Part shown: positions 42,777 to 55,669 of the stretch, one piece after another | How the letters are laid out: each line of letters opens with the position of its first letter | Numbering within the stretch: the stretch's first letter is position 1 | DNA from: Mycolicibacter nonchromogenicus | GTDB taxonomy: Bacteria; Actinomycetota; Actinomycetes; Mycobacteriales; Mycobacteriaceae | Length of the DNA stretch: 64,000 nt | Direction of reading: 5' to 3' | Assembly: GCF_002101775.1 (NCBI RefSeq) | Contig: NZ_LQPI01000020.1 | Location: forward strand, 1-64,000 | Position numbers and translations under genes: made by a program | The notes under the pieces: generated by a model | What the model saw: the letters and a program-made list of their open reading frames with translations, nothing else | What the model was told of the DNA's origin: nothing | Databases searched by the model: none

Positions 42777-43609
42777 TGCAGCTGCAAGGCGGACCGCCCG
42801 CGCTGATCGCCAGCGACGTCGACGGCACGCTGCTCGACAACACCGAGAACATCACCGCGCGCACCCGGGCCGCGGTGCACGCGGCCGTGGACTCCGGCGC
42901 GCGCTTCGTGCTGGCGACCGGACGTCCGCCGCGCTGGATCAAGCCGGTGGTGGACGCGCTCGGGTTCGCGCCGATGGCGGTGTGCGCCAACGGAGCGGTG
43001 ATCTACGACCCGGCCACCGACCGGGTGATCTCGGCACGCACCCTGTCGGCCGAGGATCTGGTCAAGCTGGCCGAGGTCGCCGGCCGCGCCATCCCGGGTG
43101 CGGGCCTGGCCGTGGAACGCATCGGCGAGAGCGCGCACGACGCCGCCACCCCGCAGTTCGTCAGCTCGCCGGGCTACGAGCACGCCTGGCTCAACCCCGA
43201 CAACACCGAGGTGTCTCTCGAGGATCTGCTGTCTCAGCCGGCGATCAAGCTGTTGATTCGCAAGGCGGGCATGCCCAGCGCCGCCATGGCCGAGCAGCTG
43301 TCAGCCCACATGGGCACGGCCGCGGAGCTGACTTACTCCACCAACAACGGGCTGATCGAGGTGGTGCCGGCGGGTATCACCAAGGCCACCGGAATCGAGG
43401 AGCTGATCGCGCCGCTGGGAATCGACATCGGGCAGGTGGTGGCGTTCGGGGATATGCCCAATGACCTGCCGATGCTGGTGCAGGCGGGGCACGGGGTGGC
43501 GATGGGCAACGCCCACCCCGAGGTACTGGCGGCAGCTGCCGAGATCACCACACCCAACACCGACGACGGCCTGGCGCGGGTGCTGGAGCGGATCTTCGGG
43601 CCGCAGTAA
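42776..43609 (+). CDS. HAD-superfamily Cof-type phosphatase (Rv3813c-like)
   Basis: 277 residues. HAD motifs: SDVDGTLLDNTENIT (nucleophile Asp), VLATGRPP (motif II Thr), the Lys of TKATGIEEL and GDMPNDLPML (motif IV acidic pair). The C2-type cap lies between motifs II and III. Such enzymes dephosphorylate sugar or nucleotide phosphates; the substrate is unknown. Location after the acyltransferases suggests a lipid or sugar phosphate link. Convergent with the LGFP gene after 8 bp. Confidence 0.9.
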   Translation: MQLQGGPPALIASDVDGTLLDNTENITARTRAAVHAAVDSGARFVLATGRPPRWIKPVVDALGFAPMAVCANGAVIYDPATDRVISARTLSAEDLVKLAEVAGRAIPGAGLAVERIGESAHDAATPQFVSSPGYEHAWLNPDNTEVSLEDLLSQPAIKLLIRKAGMPSAAMAEQLSAHMGTAAELTYSTNNGLIEVVPAGITKATGIEELIAPLGIDIGQVVAFGDMPNDLPMLVQAGHGVAMGNAHPEVLAAAAEITTPNTDDGLARVLERIFGPQ

Positions 43610-43617
43610 TTCAGCGG

Positions 43618-45306
43618 CTAATTGACTCCGAACGGATCGATCACCGGCGAGAAGCGTTCGAGTTGCACCGGCGGGCCGTCCTCCTGCAGCGGGGGCAGCT
43701 CTTCGGCAATGCCGTCGACCACCCGGATGACCGTCCCGCTGGCCCAGTTGTAGTTGAGGGTGCCGTGCTGGAAGTTCTGGCCCACCCATTCGGGTTCGGG
43801 GATTTCGGCGCTGGTCGGCAGGCCGAGCACACCACGCTCGTATCCCAGCGACGCCCACGCGTCATAGATGGCCCCGGTGATCGGCTGCGCGCCGGTCTCG
43901 GGTGACCAGTAGATCGCGCCGTGCTCGAAGGTGGCGTACTTGGTGGAACCCTCGCCGATCGCCTCCGGCGACGTGACGGCGCCGAGCATGCCCTCGGCAC
44001 CGCCCAGTTCCATCCAGCGGGTGTGGATGGCGCCGCCCTCCATCATCCGGACGAGGTCTTCGGGTCCGGGCGGCTCATTGAACCGGGCGGCGATGTCCCG
44101 AATCTCGTTGAGTGCGATGTAGCCCTGATCGCCGGGGCACTCGGTCGCGTCGAGGTCGCGGTGGCCGATGATCGAGGGCAGCATCAGCGAGGCGCCGCGC
44201 GGAACGTTGGTGAACGCACCCCCGGCAGAGGTCAGCTGCGCGAGGCCGCGTGGATCGGTGCGGTCCAGACCTAACCGCCAGCCCAGCAACCGGCCCACCG
44301 TCTCGATCTGGATGGGCGGGGGAGGCTCGTCCTCGAAGGTGCCGATCATCGACACTCCCCAGGTGTTGCGGTTGAACCCGCCGGCGTGGCTGCCCATGAT
44401 GCCGCGGGTCAGACCGCCGGCCCGGCCCTCGAAGACTTGGCCGTACTTGTCCACCAGCGCGTTGTAGCCGATGTCGCACCAGCCCAGGGTGCGGGTGTGA
44501 TACGCGTAGATCGCCCGGATGATCTCTGCGGAGTCTTCCGGGGCGTAGTCGTTGGAGCCCGCGGTGTGGTGCACCACGGCCGCGTGGACCGGGCCGCTTT
44601 CCACCGGTTTGCCGCACCGGCCGTAGGCGCCGGCGCCCCAGTGGCTGCGCGGAATGATGTTGGGGGGCTGGCCCGGGCCCAGCACCGCCTTCGGCGGTTG
44701 CCACTGCGCGTCGACCGGGGCTTTCGGCGGCGTGATCAGCACCGCGGAGATGTTCTGGGCAAAGGGCTGTTCGGCGGTGGCCGGCACGTAGCCCAGATCT
44801 GCCGGGGCGGACTTGGTGGCGGCCGGCTTGGTGGGGGGCTTGGCCGGAGCGGGATCGCTCGGCGCGGTTCGGGTGATCGCGATCTGTACGGCTGTGGTTC
44901 GGCCGACGAACACCGGCTCGGTGCCGTCCGGGCCGAGGGCGGGCGCATCAGCCGGCCGCGGGCCCGGGGTCTCCTGCTTGGTCTCGTGCGCGGTGGCATA
45001 CCACGGCCCCCACGACCCGTCGGTGCGCTTGGCGCGGATCCGTGCGGACGTGCCGCTGAGGTCGGCGCCGGTGAGCGCGACCATGGTGAACGGTTCGTCT
45101 TGGGTGATCTCGCGGACGGTGACGCCCGGTTCCAGATCCGGCAGTGGCTGCTGGTTCAGCTTGGTGGCCGCAGCGCTGGGGGGTGTGGCAGAGGCGTCGA
45201 CCGGCGTGATGCTCGGCCCGGAGTTCAGGGCCCACGGCAGGATCAGCACGGTCGCCAGAGACGCGGTGAGCTTGATCGTCGGCGGGGGACGACGACGGGT
45301 TTGCAC
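43618..45306 (-). CDS. Exported peptidoglycan-recognition/amidase-like protein with LGFP repeats (Rv3811-like)
   Basis: 562 residues. A signal peptide (basic start, hydrophobic LTASLATVLILPWAL) is followed by a Pro-rich region, then a PGRP/amidase_2 domain at about residues 215-390 (IIPRSHWGAGAYGRCG, AAVVHHTAGSND, GWCDIGYNALVDKYGQVFEGR, IIGHRDLDATECPG). The two His, the Tyr and the Cys of zinc amidases are present. At the C-terminus are LGFP repeats (ELGGAEGMLGAVTS, SLGYERGVLGLPTS) that bind the cell wall. Expected to cleave or bind peptidoglycan outside the membrane. GTG start. Confidence 0.9.
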   Translation of the reverse strand: MQTRRRPPPTIKLTASLATVLILPWALNSGPSITPVDASATPPSAAATKLNQQPLPDLEPGVTVREITQDEPFTMVALTGADLSGTSARIRAKRTDGSWGPWYATAHETKQETPGPRPADAPALGPDGTEPVFVGRTTAVQIAITRTAPSDPAPAKPPTKPAATKSAPADLGYVPATAEQPFAQNISAVLITPPKAPVDAQWQPPKAVLGPGQPPNIIPRSHWGAGAYGRCGKPVESGPVHAAVVHHTAGSNDYAPEDSAEIIRAIYAYHTRTLGWCDIGYNALVDKYGQVFEGRAGGLTRGIMGSHAGGFNRNTWGVSMIGTFEDEPPPPIQIETVGRLLGWRLGLDRTDPRGLAQLTSAGGAFTNVPRGASLMLPSIIGHRDLDATECPGDQGYIALNEIRDIAARFNEPPGPEDLVRMMEGGAIHTRWMELGGAEGMLGAVTSPEAIGEGSTKYATFEHGAIYWSPETGAQPITGAIYDAWASLGYERGVLGLPTSAEIPEPEWVGQNFQHGTLNYNWASGTVIRVVDGIAEELPPLQEDGPPVQLERFSPVIDPFGVN

Positions 45307-45388
45307 GTGCTGATGTTACGTATGTGTCGTGTGTTGTTGGTGATGCGACACGCGCCCGCCGGCTCCGGGCGATTCCCCCGGAATTGTT

Positions 45389-45446
45389 AACGGCACCGCA
45401 GAGTCCTCGGCGCCCGCCAGGTGCGGGCTGACTCTGCGGTGCCGTT
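45389..45446 (-). terminator. Perfect 17-bp inverted repeat after erp
   Basis: AACGGCACCGCAGAGTC (45389-45405) and GACTCTGCGGTGCCGTT (45430-45446) pair perfectly around a 24-nt loop, 27 bp after the erp stop and about 80 bp before the Rv3811-like start. AACAATT follows on the erp strand. Best read as the erp terminator, though it could also limit read-through into the next gene. Confidence 0.7.
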
Positions 45447-45472
45447 GGGCGGAACAGCTCCGCTGTTGTGTC

Positions 45473-46315
45473 TTACGGCACCGGCGGCGGGGGCGGGGCG
45501 GCAATGGCCGGTCCGGCACCCTGTGCGGCCTGTGCGATGGACGGGATCACCACACCCTTGATCAGGTCGATGGCCTGCCCGGCGCCCAGCTGGTTGGCGG
45601 CGCTCATCAGGTCGCTGACCAGACCGCCGCTGCCGCTGCTGGTCTCCGGGTATCCCAGGGCCGGGTCGCCGAGGATCGGGTAGGTGCCGTCGAGACCGGG
45701 GTCCAGGCCCAGCGGCGAGGTGAGCGGCAGACCGTCGGCCCCGAGCAGGCCGGTGTTGTCCAGGCCGGGGCTGGTCAAGCCGGGGCTGGTCAACGGGCTG
45801 GTCAGGCCGGGGCTGGTCAATCCCGGGCTGGTCAGCGGATCGGTCAGCGGCGGCGTGGTCAGGCCGGGGGTGGTCAGTCCGGAGGTGGTGGACACCCCGG
45901 GAGTGCCCAGCGGCGGCGTCGACAGCGACGGCGTGGTCAGCGACGGGTCGGTGAGCCCCGGCGAGGTCAGACCCGGCGAGGTCAGACCCGGCGAGGTGAG
46001 GCCCGGTGTGCCCAGACCGCCGGGGTACACCCCGGTCGACGCCCCCGGGTACAGCCCGGTCGAAGCGGACCCGTTGTTGAATCCGGGCACCGGCGGGATG
46101 TTCACACCGAACTGGGACAGGCCCTGGCTGAGGGCGGTGATCAGCTCACCGGGCAGGTCGGCCACGGACGAAGCCGCGACGAAGTCATGATGCTGCGGCG
46201 CGCTGCTGTGGGCGGCCAGCTCGGACACTGCGACAACTGCGAACGGACTCGCGACGGCCAGGGCGGCGACTGCGCTCATGGTTGTCGAGAGCCTGCGTCG
46301 ACGTCGGTTCGGCAC
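45473..46315 (-). CDS. erp: Erp (PirG), exported repetitive surface protein
   Basis: 280 residues from a GTG with a TTGAGGAGA ribosome binding site. Three-part structure as in Erp (Rv3810): signal peptide and conserved N-terminus (RRRRRLSTTMSAVAALAVA, LPGELITALSQGLSQFG), a central region of PGLTS-type 5-residue repeats (about residues 95-190), and a conserved C-terminal part (GLDPGLDGTYPILGDPALG, AIDLIKGVVIPSI) ending in a Pro-rich tail. Erp is a cell-envelope virulence factor; repeat number differs between species. Confidence 0.95.
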   Translation of the reverse strand: MPNRRRRRLSTTMSAVAALAVASPFAVVAVSELAAHSSAPQHHDFVAASSVADLPGELITALSQGLSQFGVNIPPVPGFNNGSASTGLYPGASTGVYPGGLGTPGLTSPGLTSPGLTSPGLTDPSLTTPSLSTPPLGTPGVSTTSGLTTPGLTTPPLTDPLTSPGLTSPGLTSPLTSPGLTSPGLDNTGLLGADGLPLTSPLGLDPGLDGTYPILGDPALGYPETSSGSGGLVSDLMSAANQLGAGQAIDLIKGVVIPSIAQAAQGAGPAIAAPPPPPVP

Positions 46316-46451
46316 GGAAGTCTCCTCAATGTGTTTTGCCGTCGGGCCCGTTTCACGGATCGTCGCGGCGCTTACTGCACTTACATCTGCCCTACGTGAT
46401 TGACGGTACGCGTGTGACTCGTGTGAAAAGAGTGACGAGATCGAATCGTGA

Positions 46452-49689
<3,238 letters not shown>

Positions 49690-49693
<4 letters not shown>

Positions 49694-50271
49694 CCGAACT
49701 CGGCAGCGCCCCCGGCCGCACGGATTTCGATGACGCGGTACCCCCGCACGGCGAGGACGCCGTGCTGGTCGCGGTGCAGTCGGCACTGACCGGCCGGCCC
49801 GGCGTGCTGCCCGCCGCCCGGGCCATGTCGCACTTCGGCGAGCACAGCCTGGGCTGGCTGGCGGTCGCGGCGCTGGGCGCCCTGCTTCAGCCGCAGCGGC
49901 GGCGCAGCTGGCTGGTGGCCGGCGCCGGCACGTTCGCCGCGCACGCCGCCGCGGTCATCATCAAGCGCATCGTGCGCCGCACCCGGCCGGACCACCCGGC
50001 GATCGCGGTCAACGTCGGCACGCCCAGTGCACTGAGCTTCCCCTCGGCACACGCCACCTCCACCGCGGCGGCGGCCATCCTGCTGGGCCGCGCGGCCGGC
50101 CTGCGGCGCGGAGCCCTGCCGGCGCTGCTGGTGCCGCCGATGGCGTTGTCGCGCTTGGTGCTCGGGGTGCACTACCCCAGTGACGTGCTCACCGGTGTCG
50201 CCGTCGGCGCAACTGTCGCGGCCGTGACCGATCGAGTGATCCGTCTGGACAACTCTGGAGACTCGCGATGA
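49690..50271 (+). CDS. PAP2-type membrane phosphatase (Rv3807c-like)
   Basis: 193 residues with about five membrane segments. PAP2 motifs: KRIVRRTRPDHP, PSAHATST and SRLVLGVHYPSD. The homologue is proposed to dephosphorylate decaprenylphosphoryl-5-phosphoribose, the step between UbiA and the DprE enzymes in arabinose donor synthesis. Its place between glfT2 and ubiA with 4-bp overlaps on both sides supports this. Confidence 0.9.
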
Positions 50272-51191
50272 GCGCAGAAACCCACGACCGCACGTCGGAG
50301 CTCGGCCCGCCGGCCAACCTGCTCTCCGGGGTGATCAAGGCCATGCGGCCCCGCCAGTGGGTGAAGAACGTCCTGGTGGTCGCGGCTCCGTTGGCGGCGC
50401 TCGGCGGCGGAGTCCACTACGACTACGCCGATCTGGCACGCAAGTCGCTGATCGCCTTTGTGGTGTTCTCTCTCGCGGCGTCCGCGGTGTATCTGATCAA
50501 CGACGCCCAGGACGTGGAAGCCGACCGGGCGCATCCCACCAAGCGATTCCGGCCGATCGCCGCCGGTGTGGTGCCGGTCGGGCTGGCCTACGCCCTGGCG
50601 GCGTTGCTGGGCGCGGCCTCGCTGGGCATCTCCTATTGGCTGACCCCGAACCTGGCCCTGGTGATGGCCATCTACCTGGCCATCCAGCTGGGCTACTGCT
50701 TCGGGCTCAAACACCAAGCGGTGCTGGACATCTGCATCGTCTCCTCGGGATTTCTGATTCGGGCTATCGCCGGTGGCGTGGCGGCCAGCATTCCGCTGTC
50801 GCAGTGGTTCCTGCTGGTGATGGCGTTCGGGTCGCTGTTCATGGCGGCCGGCAAGCGCTACGCCGAGAAGCAGTTGGCCGAGCAGACCGGAGCCAAGATC
50901 CGTAAGTCGCTGGAGAACTACACCAGCACCTACCTGCGTTTCGTCTGGACGGCGTCGGCCACCGCGATGCTGGTCTGCTACAGCCTGTACGCGTTCGAAC
51001 GCGACAGCGGTTCGGGTTCGTGGTTCGCGGTGTCGATCATCCCGATCGTCATCGGAGTGCTGCGGTACGCGGTCGACGTCGACGGCGGCATGGCCGGCGA
51101 AGCCGAGGACATCCTGCGGCGTGACCGGGTGCTGCAGCTGGCGGCGCTGGCCTGGATCGGAACCATCGGTGCAGCCGTCGCCTTCGGCTAG
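50268..51191 (+). CDS. ubiA: Decaprenyl-phosphate phosphoribosyltransferase (DPPR synthase)
   Basis: 307 residues, UbiA superfamily with about nine membrane helices. The first Asp-rich motif is INDAQDVEADRAHP (NDxxDxxxD) and the second region is RYAVDVDGGMAGEAEDILRRD. It transfers 5-phosphoribose from PRPP to decaprenyl phosphate, the first committed step to DPA, and mutations in Rv3806c are linked to ethambutol resistance. GAGACTCGCGATGAGC start overlaps the PAP2 gene stop. Confidence 0.95.
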   Translation: MSAETHDRTSELGPPANLLSGVIKAMRPRQWVKNVLVVAAPLAALGGGVHYDYADLARKSLIAFVVFSLAASAVYLINDAQDVEADRAHPTKRFRPIAAGVVPVGLAYALAALLGAASLGISYWLTPNLALVMAIYLAIQLGYCFGLKHQAVLDICIVSSGFLIRAIAGGVAASIPLSQWFLLVMAFGSLFMAAGKRYAEKQLAEQTGAKIRKSLENYTSTYLRFVWTASATAMLVCYSLYAFERDSGSGSWFAVSIIPIVIGVLRYAVDVDGGMAGEAEDILRRDRVLQLAALAWIGTIGAAVAFG

Positions 51192-51276
51192 CTCGGCCCG
51201 GGGGGCCACGAGCGGCAGAGCACCGGACCCCCGGGTCCGGCCGCTGGGCTGGCCCGCGGTCTCCTACAGCCCCTCG

Positions 51277-53193
51277 GTGCGGCTGAGCTCATGGGCCGGG
51301 GTGGCGGTGGTGGTGCTGATGTTCGGCATCGGGGCGTGGCGGCGGCGCTGGATCTCCGATGACGGACTGATCGTGCTGCGCACCGTGCGCAATCTGCTGG
51401 CCGGCAACGGCCCGGTCTTCAACGTCGGGGAGCGCGTGGAGGCCAACACCTCCACGGCCTGGACGTACCTGATGTATCTGGGCAGCTGGATCGGCGGGCC
51501 GGTGCGCATGGAGTACGTAGCACTGGTCCTAGCGCTGGTGCTGAGCCTGGCCGGGATGGCGCTGCTGATGCTGGGCACCGCCCGGCTCTACGCCCCGGGC
51601 CTGCAGGGCCGGCGCGCGCTGCTGCTGCCGGCCGGGGCGCTGGTCTACATCGCACTGCCCCCGGCGCGCGACTTCGCCACCTCCGGCCTAGAGTCCGGGC
51701 TGGTGCTGGCCTACCTGGGCCTGCTGTGGTGGATGCTGGTCTGCTGGTCGCAGGCACTGCGGATGCCCCGATCCCGGGCCCGCGGACCGATCTTCACCGC
51801 GGCCCTGGCCTTCGTGGCCGGCTGCAGCGTGCTGGTCCGCCCCGAACTGGCGCTGATCGGCGGCGGCGCGCTGATCATGCTGCTGATCGCGGCGCGGGAG
51901 TGGCGGCCGCGCCTGTTGATCCTGGTCGCCGGCGGTGCCCTGCCGGTGGCGTACCAGATCTTCCGGATGGGCTACTACGCGCTGCTGGTGCCGGGCACCG
52001 CACTGGCCAAGGATGCGGCCGGCGACAAGTGGTCGCAGGGCCTGATCTACCTGGCCAACTTCAACGCCCCGTATGCGCTGTGGGTGCCGGCGGTGCTGCT
52101 GGTGGCGCTCGGTGCGGCACTGTGGGCGGGCGCCGCGGTGCGCTACCGGCCACGCCGGCCGGTCCCTCCCGGTGTGGGCCCGTGGGCGCGCCTGGTGCAG
52201 AGCCCTGGCGGGGTGGTCTGTTTCTTCGTGTTCAGCGGTCTGCTGCAGGCGGCCTACTGGGTGCGCCAGGGCGGCGACTTCATGCATGGGCGGGTGCTGT
52301 TGGCGCCGCTGTTCTGCATGCTGGCGCCGGTGGCGGTCATTCCGGTGCTGCTGCCCGACGGTGCGCGCTACCGCCGCGAGGCCGGCTACCTGCTCAGTGG
52401 CGCGGTCGGCCTGCTGTGGGTGGCGGTGGCGGGCTGGGCCCTGTGGGCGGCCAACTCGCCGGGCATGGGCGATGACGCCACCCGCGTCACCTACTCCGGG
52501 ATCGTCGACGAGCGCCGGTTCTACTCCCAGGCCACCGGCAAAGCCCACCCGCTGACCGCCGCGGATTACCTCGGTTACCCGCGAATGCGCGCGGTGCTGA
52601 GCACGATCGCCGCCACCCCCGAAGGGGCGCTGCTGCTGCCGTCGGGCAACTACGACCAGTGGGACGTGGTGCCGGTCATCCTGCCGGTGCCCCCGGGGGT
52701 CGGCGTACCGACCGATCCCGATCCGGGGGCACCCGGTCCCCACACCGTCTTCTTCACCAACATGGGCATGTTGGGCATGAACACCGGACTGGACGTGCGA
52801 GTGCTCGACCAGATCGGGCTGATCAATCCGATCGCGGCGCACACCGAACGCATAGACCACGGCCGGATCGGCCACGACAAGGATCTGTTCCGGGACTGGG
52901 TGGTGGCCGACGGGCCGTGGGTCAAGTGGTACCCACTGATCCCGGGATACCTGGACCAGGACTGGATCGCCCAGGCCGAGGCGGCCCTGCGCTGCCCCGA
53001 CACCGCGGCGGTGCTGGGCTCGGTGCGTGCTCCGATGGGCCCGCGCCGGTTCCTGTCCAATGTGCTGCACTCGCCGAGCTTCACGCGCTACCGGATCGAG
53101 AGAGTCCCGCGCGACGAACTGATCCGCTGCGGGCTTGCCGTGCCCGAGCCGACGCGACCGACCTACACCGGGATGCCGCCGGAGCTCCCCTGA
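51277..53193 (+). CDS. aftB: Arabinofuranosyltransferase AftB
   Basis: 638 residues; GT-C membrane enzyme adding the terminal beta-1,2 arabinofuranose in arabinogalactan and LAM. About nine membrane helices, then a C-terminal periplasmic domain from residue ~420. The first loop has RRWISDDGLIVLRTVRN with the catalytic-type Asp pair. Conserved blocks include GPVFNVGERVEANTSTAW, TSGLESGLVLAYLG, RQGGDFMHGR and NSPGMGDDATRVTYSG. The GTG at 51277 aligns with MVRVSLWLS of the M. tuberculosis protein; the frame is open back to ubiA, so longer starts cannot be excluded. Confidence 0.93.
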   Translation: MRLSSWAGVAVVVLMFGIGAWRRRWISDDGLIVLRTVRNLLAGNGPVFNVGERVEANTSTAWTYLMYLGSWIGGPVRMEYVALVLALVLSLAGMALLMLGTARLYAPGLQGRRALLLPAGALVYIALPPARDFATSGLESGLVLAYLGLLWWMLVCWSQALRMPRSRARGPIFTAALAFVAGCSVLVRPELALIGGGALIMLLIAAREWRPRLLILVAGGALPVAYQIFRMGYYALLVPGTALAKDAAGDKWSQGLIYLANFNAPYALWVPAVLLVALGAALWAGAAVRYRPRRPVPPGVGPWARLVQSPGGVVCFFVFSGLLQAAYWVRQGGDFMHGRVLLAPLFCMLAPVAVIPVLLPDGARYRREAGYLLSGAVGLLWVAVAGWALWAANSPGMGDDATRVTYSGIVDERRFYSQATGKAHPLTAADYLGYPRMRAVLSTIAATPEGALLLPSGNYDQWDVVPVILPVPPGVGVPTDPDPGAPGPHTVFFTNMGMLGMNTGLDVRVLDQIGLINPIAAHTERIDHGRIGHDKDLFRDWVVADGPWVKWYPLIPGYLDQDWIAQAEAALRCPDTAAVLGSVRAPMGPRRFLSNVLHSPSFTRYRIERVPRDELIRCGLAVPEPTRPTYTGMPPELP

Positions 53194-53469
53194 CCCGTCT
53201 GTCGCCCGGCCAACCCGAAAACTGTGACCGACGTCATGCTCCGGGCTCGGTAGCTACCCGCCTTGTTGGGCCTCACCGGCTGGTATGGGTGTAGGAGCGC
53301 AGCGCACCGACTGGCACAAAAACCTGTTTCGGGCGTGGTGGCGGACCCGTGGGTGCAACCCGGGAAGCTCAGCGGCGCGGGTTTTGTGGTTGACTACATC
53401 GGCACTGTCGCGTTTGTTCGCACAGATCGGGTCCAAGTCGGACCACGTAATGAGCAAAGACTGCAATGA

Positions 53470-54471
<1,002 letters not shown>

Positions 54472-54493
54472 CCAGAACACTAGATGTACCGCT

Positions 54494-54524
54494 GACGGCG
54501 GCGACCTGACGGGTCGCCGCCGTC
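54494..54524 (+). terminator. Perfect hairpin after fbpA
   Basis: GACGGCGGCGACC-TGACG-GGTCGCCGCCGTC has 13 perfectly paired bases and a 5-nt loop, starting 23 bp after the fbpA stop and followed by GGTCGTTTCC. It would end or attenuate fbpA transcription before mpt51. Confidence 0.72.
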
Positions 54525-54636
54525 GGTCGTTTCCGGCCCTTCCCGCCTTTGCCGTGTGATTGACTACCTCCCGGGGTCAGGGCGCGCGAACAGCGGGTGG
54601 AATCATCCTGATTCTGTGCCGACGAGCGAGGTGGAT

Positions 54637-55530
54637 ATGAGCGGACTGTCGAAGTTCCTGCGGGCGCTGTGCGTGGCCGTGCTGATGCTGGGGCTGTGGG
54701 GTGGCGGCACGCTTGTCAGTCCCACCGCGCAGGCCGCGCAGTTCGAGAACCTGATGGTCCCGTCGCCGTCGATGGGCCGCGACATCCCGGTGGCATTCCT
54801 CAACCAGGGACCGCACGCGGTGTACCTGCTCGACGCGTTCGACGCCCACCCCGAGCTGAGCAACTGGGTGACCGCGGGCAACGCGATGAACACCCTGGCC
54901 GGCAAGGGCGTCTCCGTGGTCGCGCCGGCCGGCGGCGCCTACAGCATGTACACCAACTGGGAGCAGGACGGCAGCAAGCAGTGGGACACGTTCCTGTCCA
55001 CTGAGCTGCCGGACTGGCTGGCGGCCAACCGGGGACTGGCGCCGGGCGGTCACGCCGTGGTCGGTGCGTCGCAGGGCGGCTACGGGGCGATGGCGCTGGC
55101 CACCTTCCACCCCGACCGGTTCGGCTTCGCCGGCTCGATGTCGGGCTTCCTGGGGCCGGCCAACACCACCGAAGGCGGCGTGATCGCCGCGGGCCTGCAG
55201 AACTTCGGCGGGGTGGACCCGTACGGCATGTGGGGCGCGCCGCAGCTCGGCCGCTGGAAGTGGCACGACCCGACCGTGCACGCCACGCTGCTCGCGCAGA
55301 ACAACACCCGGGTCTGGGTCTACGCCCCGCTGGGCGGCGCCTCGAACCCGGCCGCGATGATCGGCGACCCGGCGCAGGCGGCCGGCAGTGGTCGGTACTT
55401 CAACTCGCAGTATCGCCAGGTGCGCGGCAAGAACGGCCACTTCGACTTCTCGGCCGGCGACAACGGCTGGGGATCGTGGGCGTCGCAGCTGGGCGCCATG
55501 GTCGGCGACATCGTCGGCGCGATCCGCTAG
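54637..55530 (+). CDS. mpt51: MPT51 (FbpD), antigen-85-like protein
   Basis: 297 residues with signal peptide ending near AQAAQFENLMV. The body (MGRDIPVAFLNQGPHAVYLL, VVAPAGGAYSMYTNWEQDGS, FGFAGSMSGFLGP) matches MPT51 (Rv3803c). MPT51 proteins lack a full mycolyltransferase triad. Here the nucleophile elbow reads GASQGGYGAM (Ser145), whereas I recall GAAQGG in M. tuberculosis, but the His region is GDNGWGSWASQ, without the antigen 85 His. It is therefore probably a non-catalytic carbohydrate-binding relative. Confidence 0.93.
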   Translation: MSGLSKFLRALCVAVLMLGLWGGGTLVSPTAQAAQFENLMVPSPSMGRDIPVAFLNQGPHAVYLLDAFDAHPELSNWVTAGNAMNTLAGKGVSVVAPAGGAYSMYTNWEQDGSKQWDTFLSTELPDWLAANRGLAPGGHAVVGASQGGYGAMALATFHPDRFGFAGSMSGFLGPANTTEGGVIAAGLQNFGGVDPYGMWGAPQLGRWKWHDPTVHATLLAQNNTRVWVYAPLGGASNPAAMIGDPAQAAGSGRYFNSQYRQVRGKNGHFDFSAGDNGWGSWASQLGAMVGDIVGAIR

Positions 55531-55560
55531 CGCGCTTGGGTAGAGGGATCCGCTAGCGCG
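55521..55560. repeat. Short direct repeat around the mpt51 stop
   Basis: GATCCGCTAGCGCG occurs at 55521-55534, covering the mpt51 stop, and again at 55547-55560. A 14-bp duplication with a 12-bp gap; probably replication slippage. No role evident. Confidence 0.6.
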
Positions 55561-55669
55561 GCGGAGCCGCTAGTACTTTGGTTGACTCTGCGTCCAACCG
55601 ACGCTTCTGCCTGGTGGACGCAGTGGCAATCGATGGTCATCGCCGCGGATCTGTACCGTGAAAGGCGAT

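Noticed and set aside
43301..43858. Minus-strand frame across the HAD/LGFP junction
   Set aside because: It covers two recognised genes in a shadow frame; there is no start signal or domain.
45684..46190. Open frame on the plus strand across erp with PGLV-type repeats
   Set aside because: The repeats are the reverse-strand image of the Erp PGLTS repeats; there is no ribosome binding site and Erp is clearly the gene.
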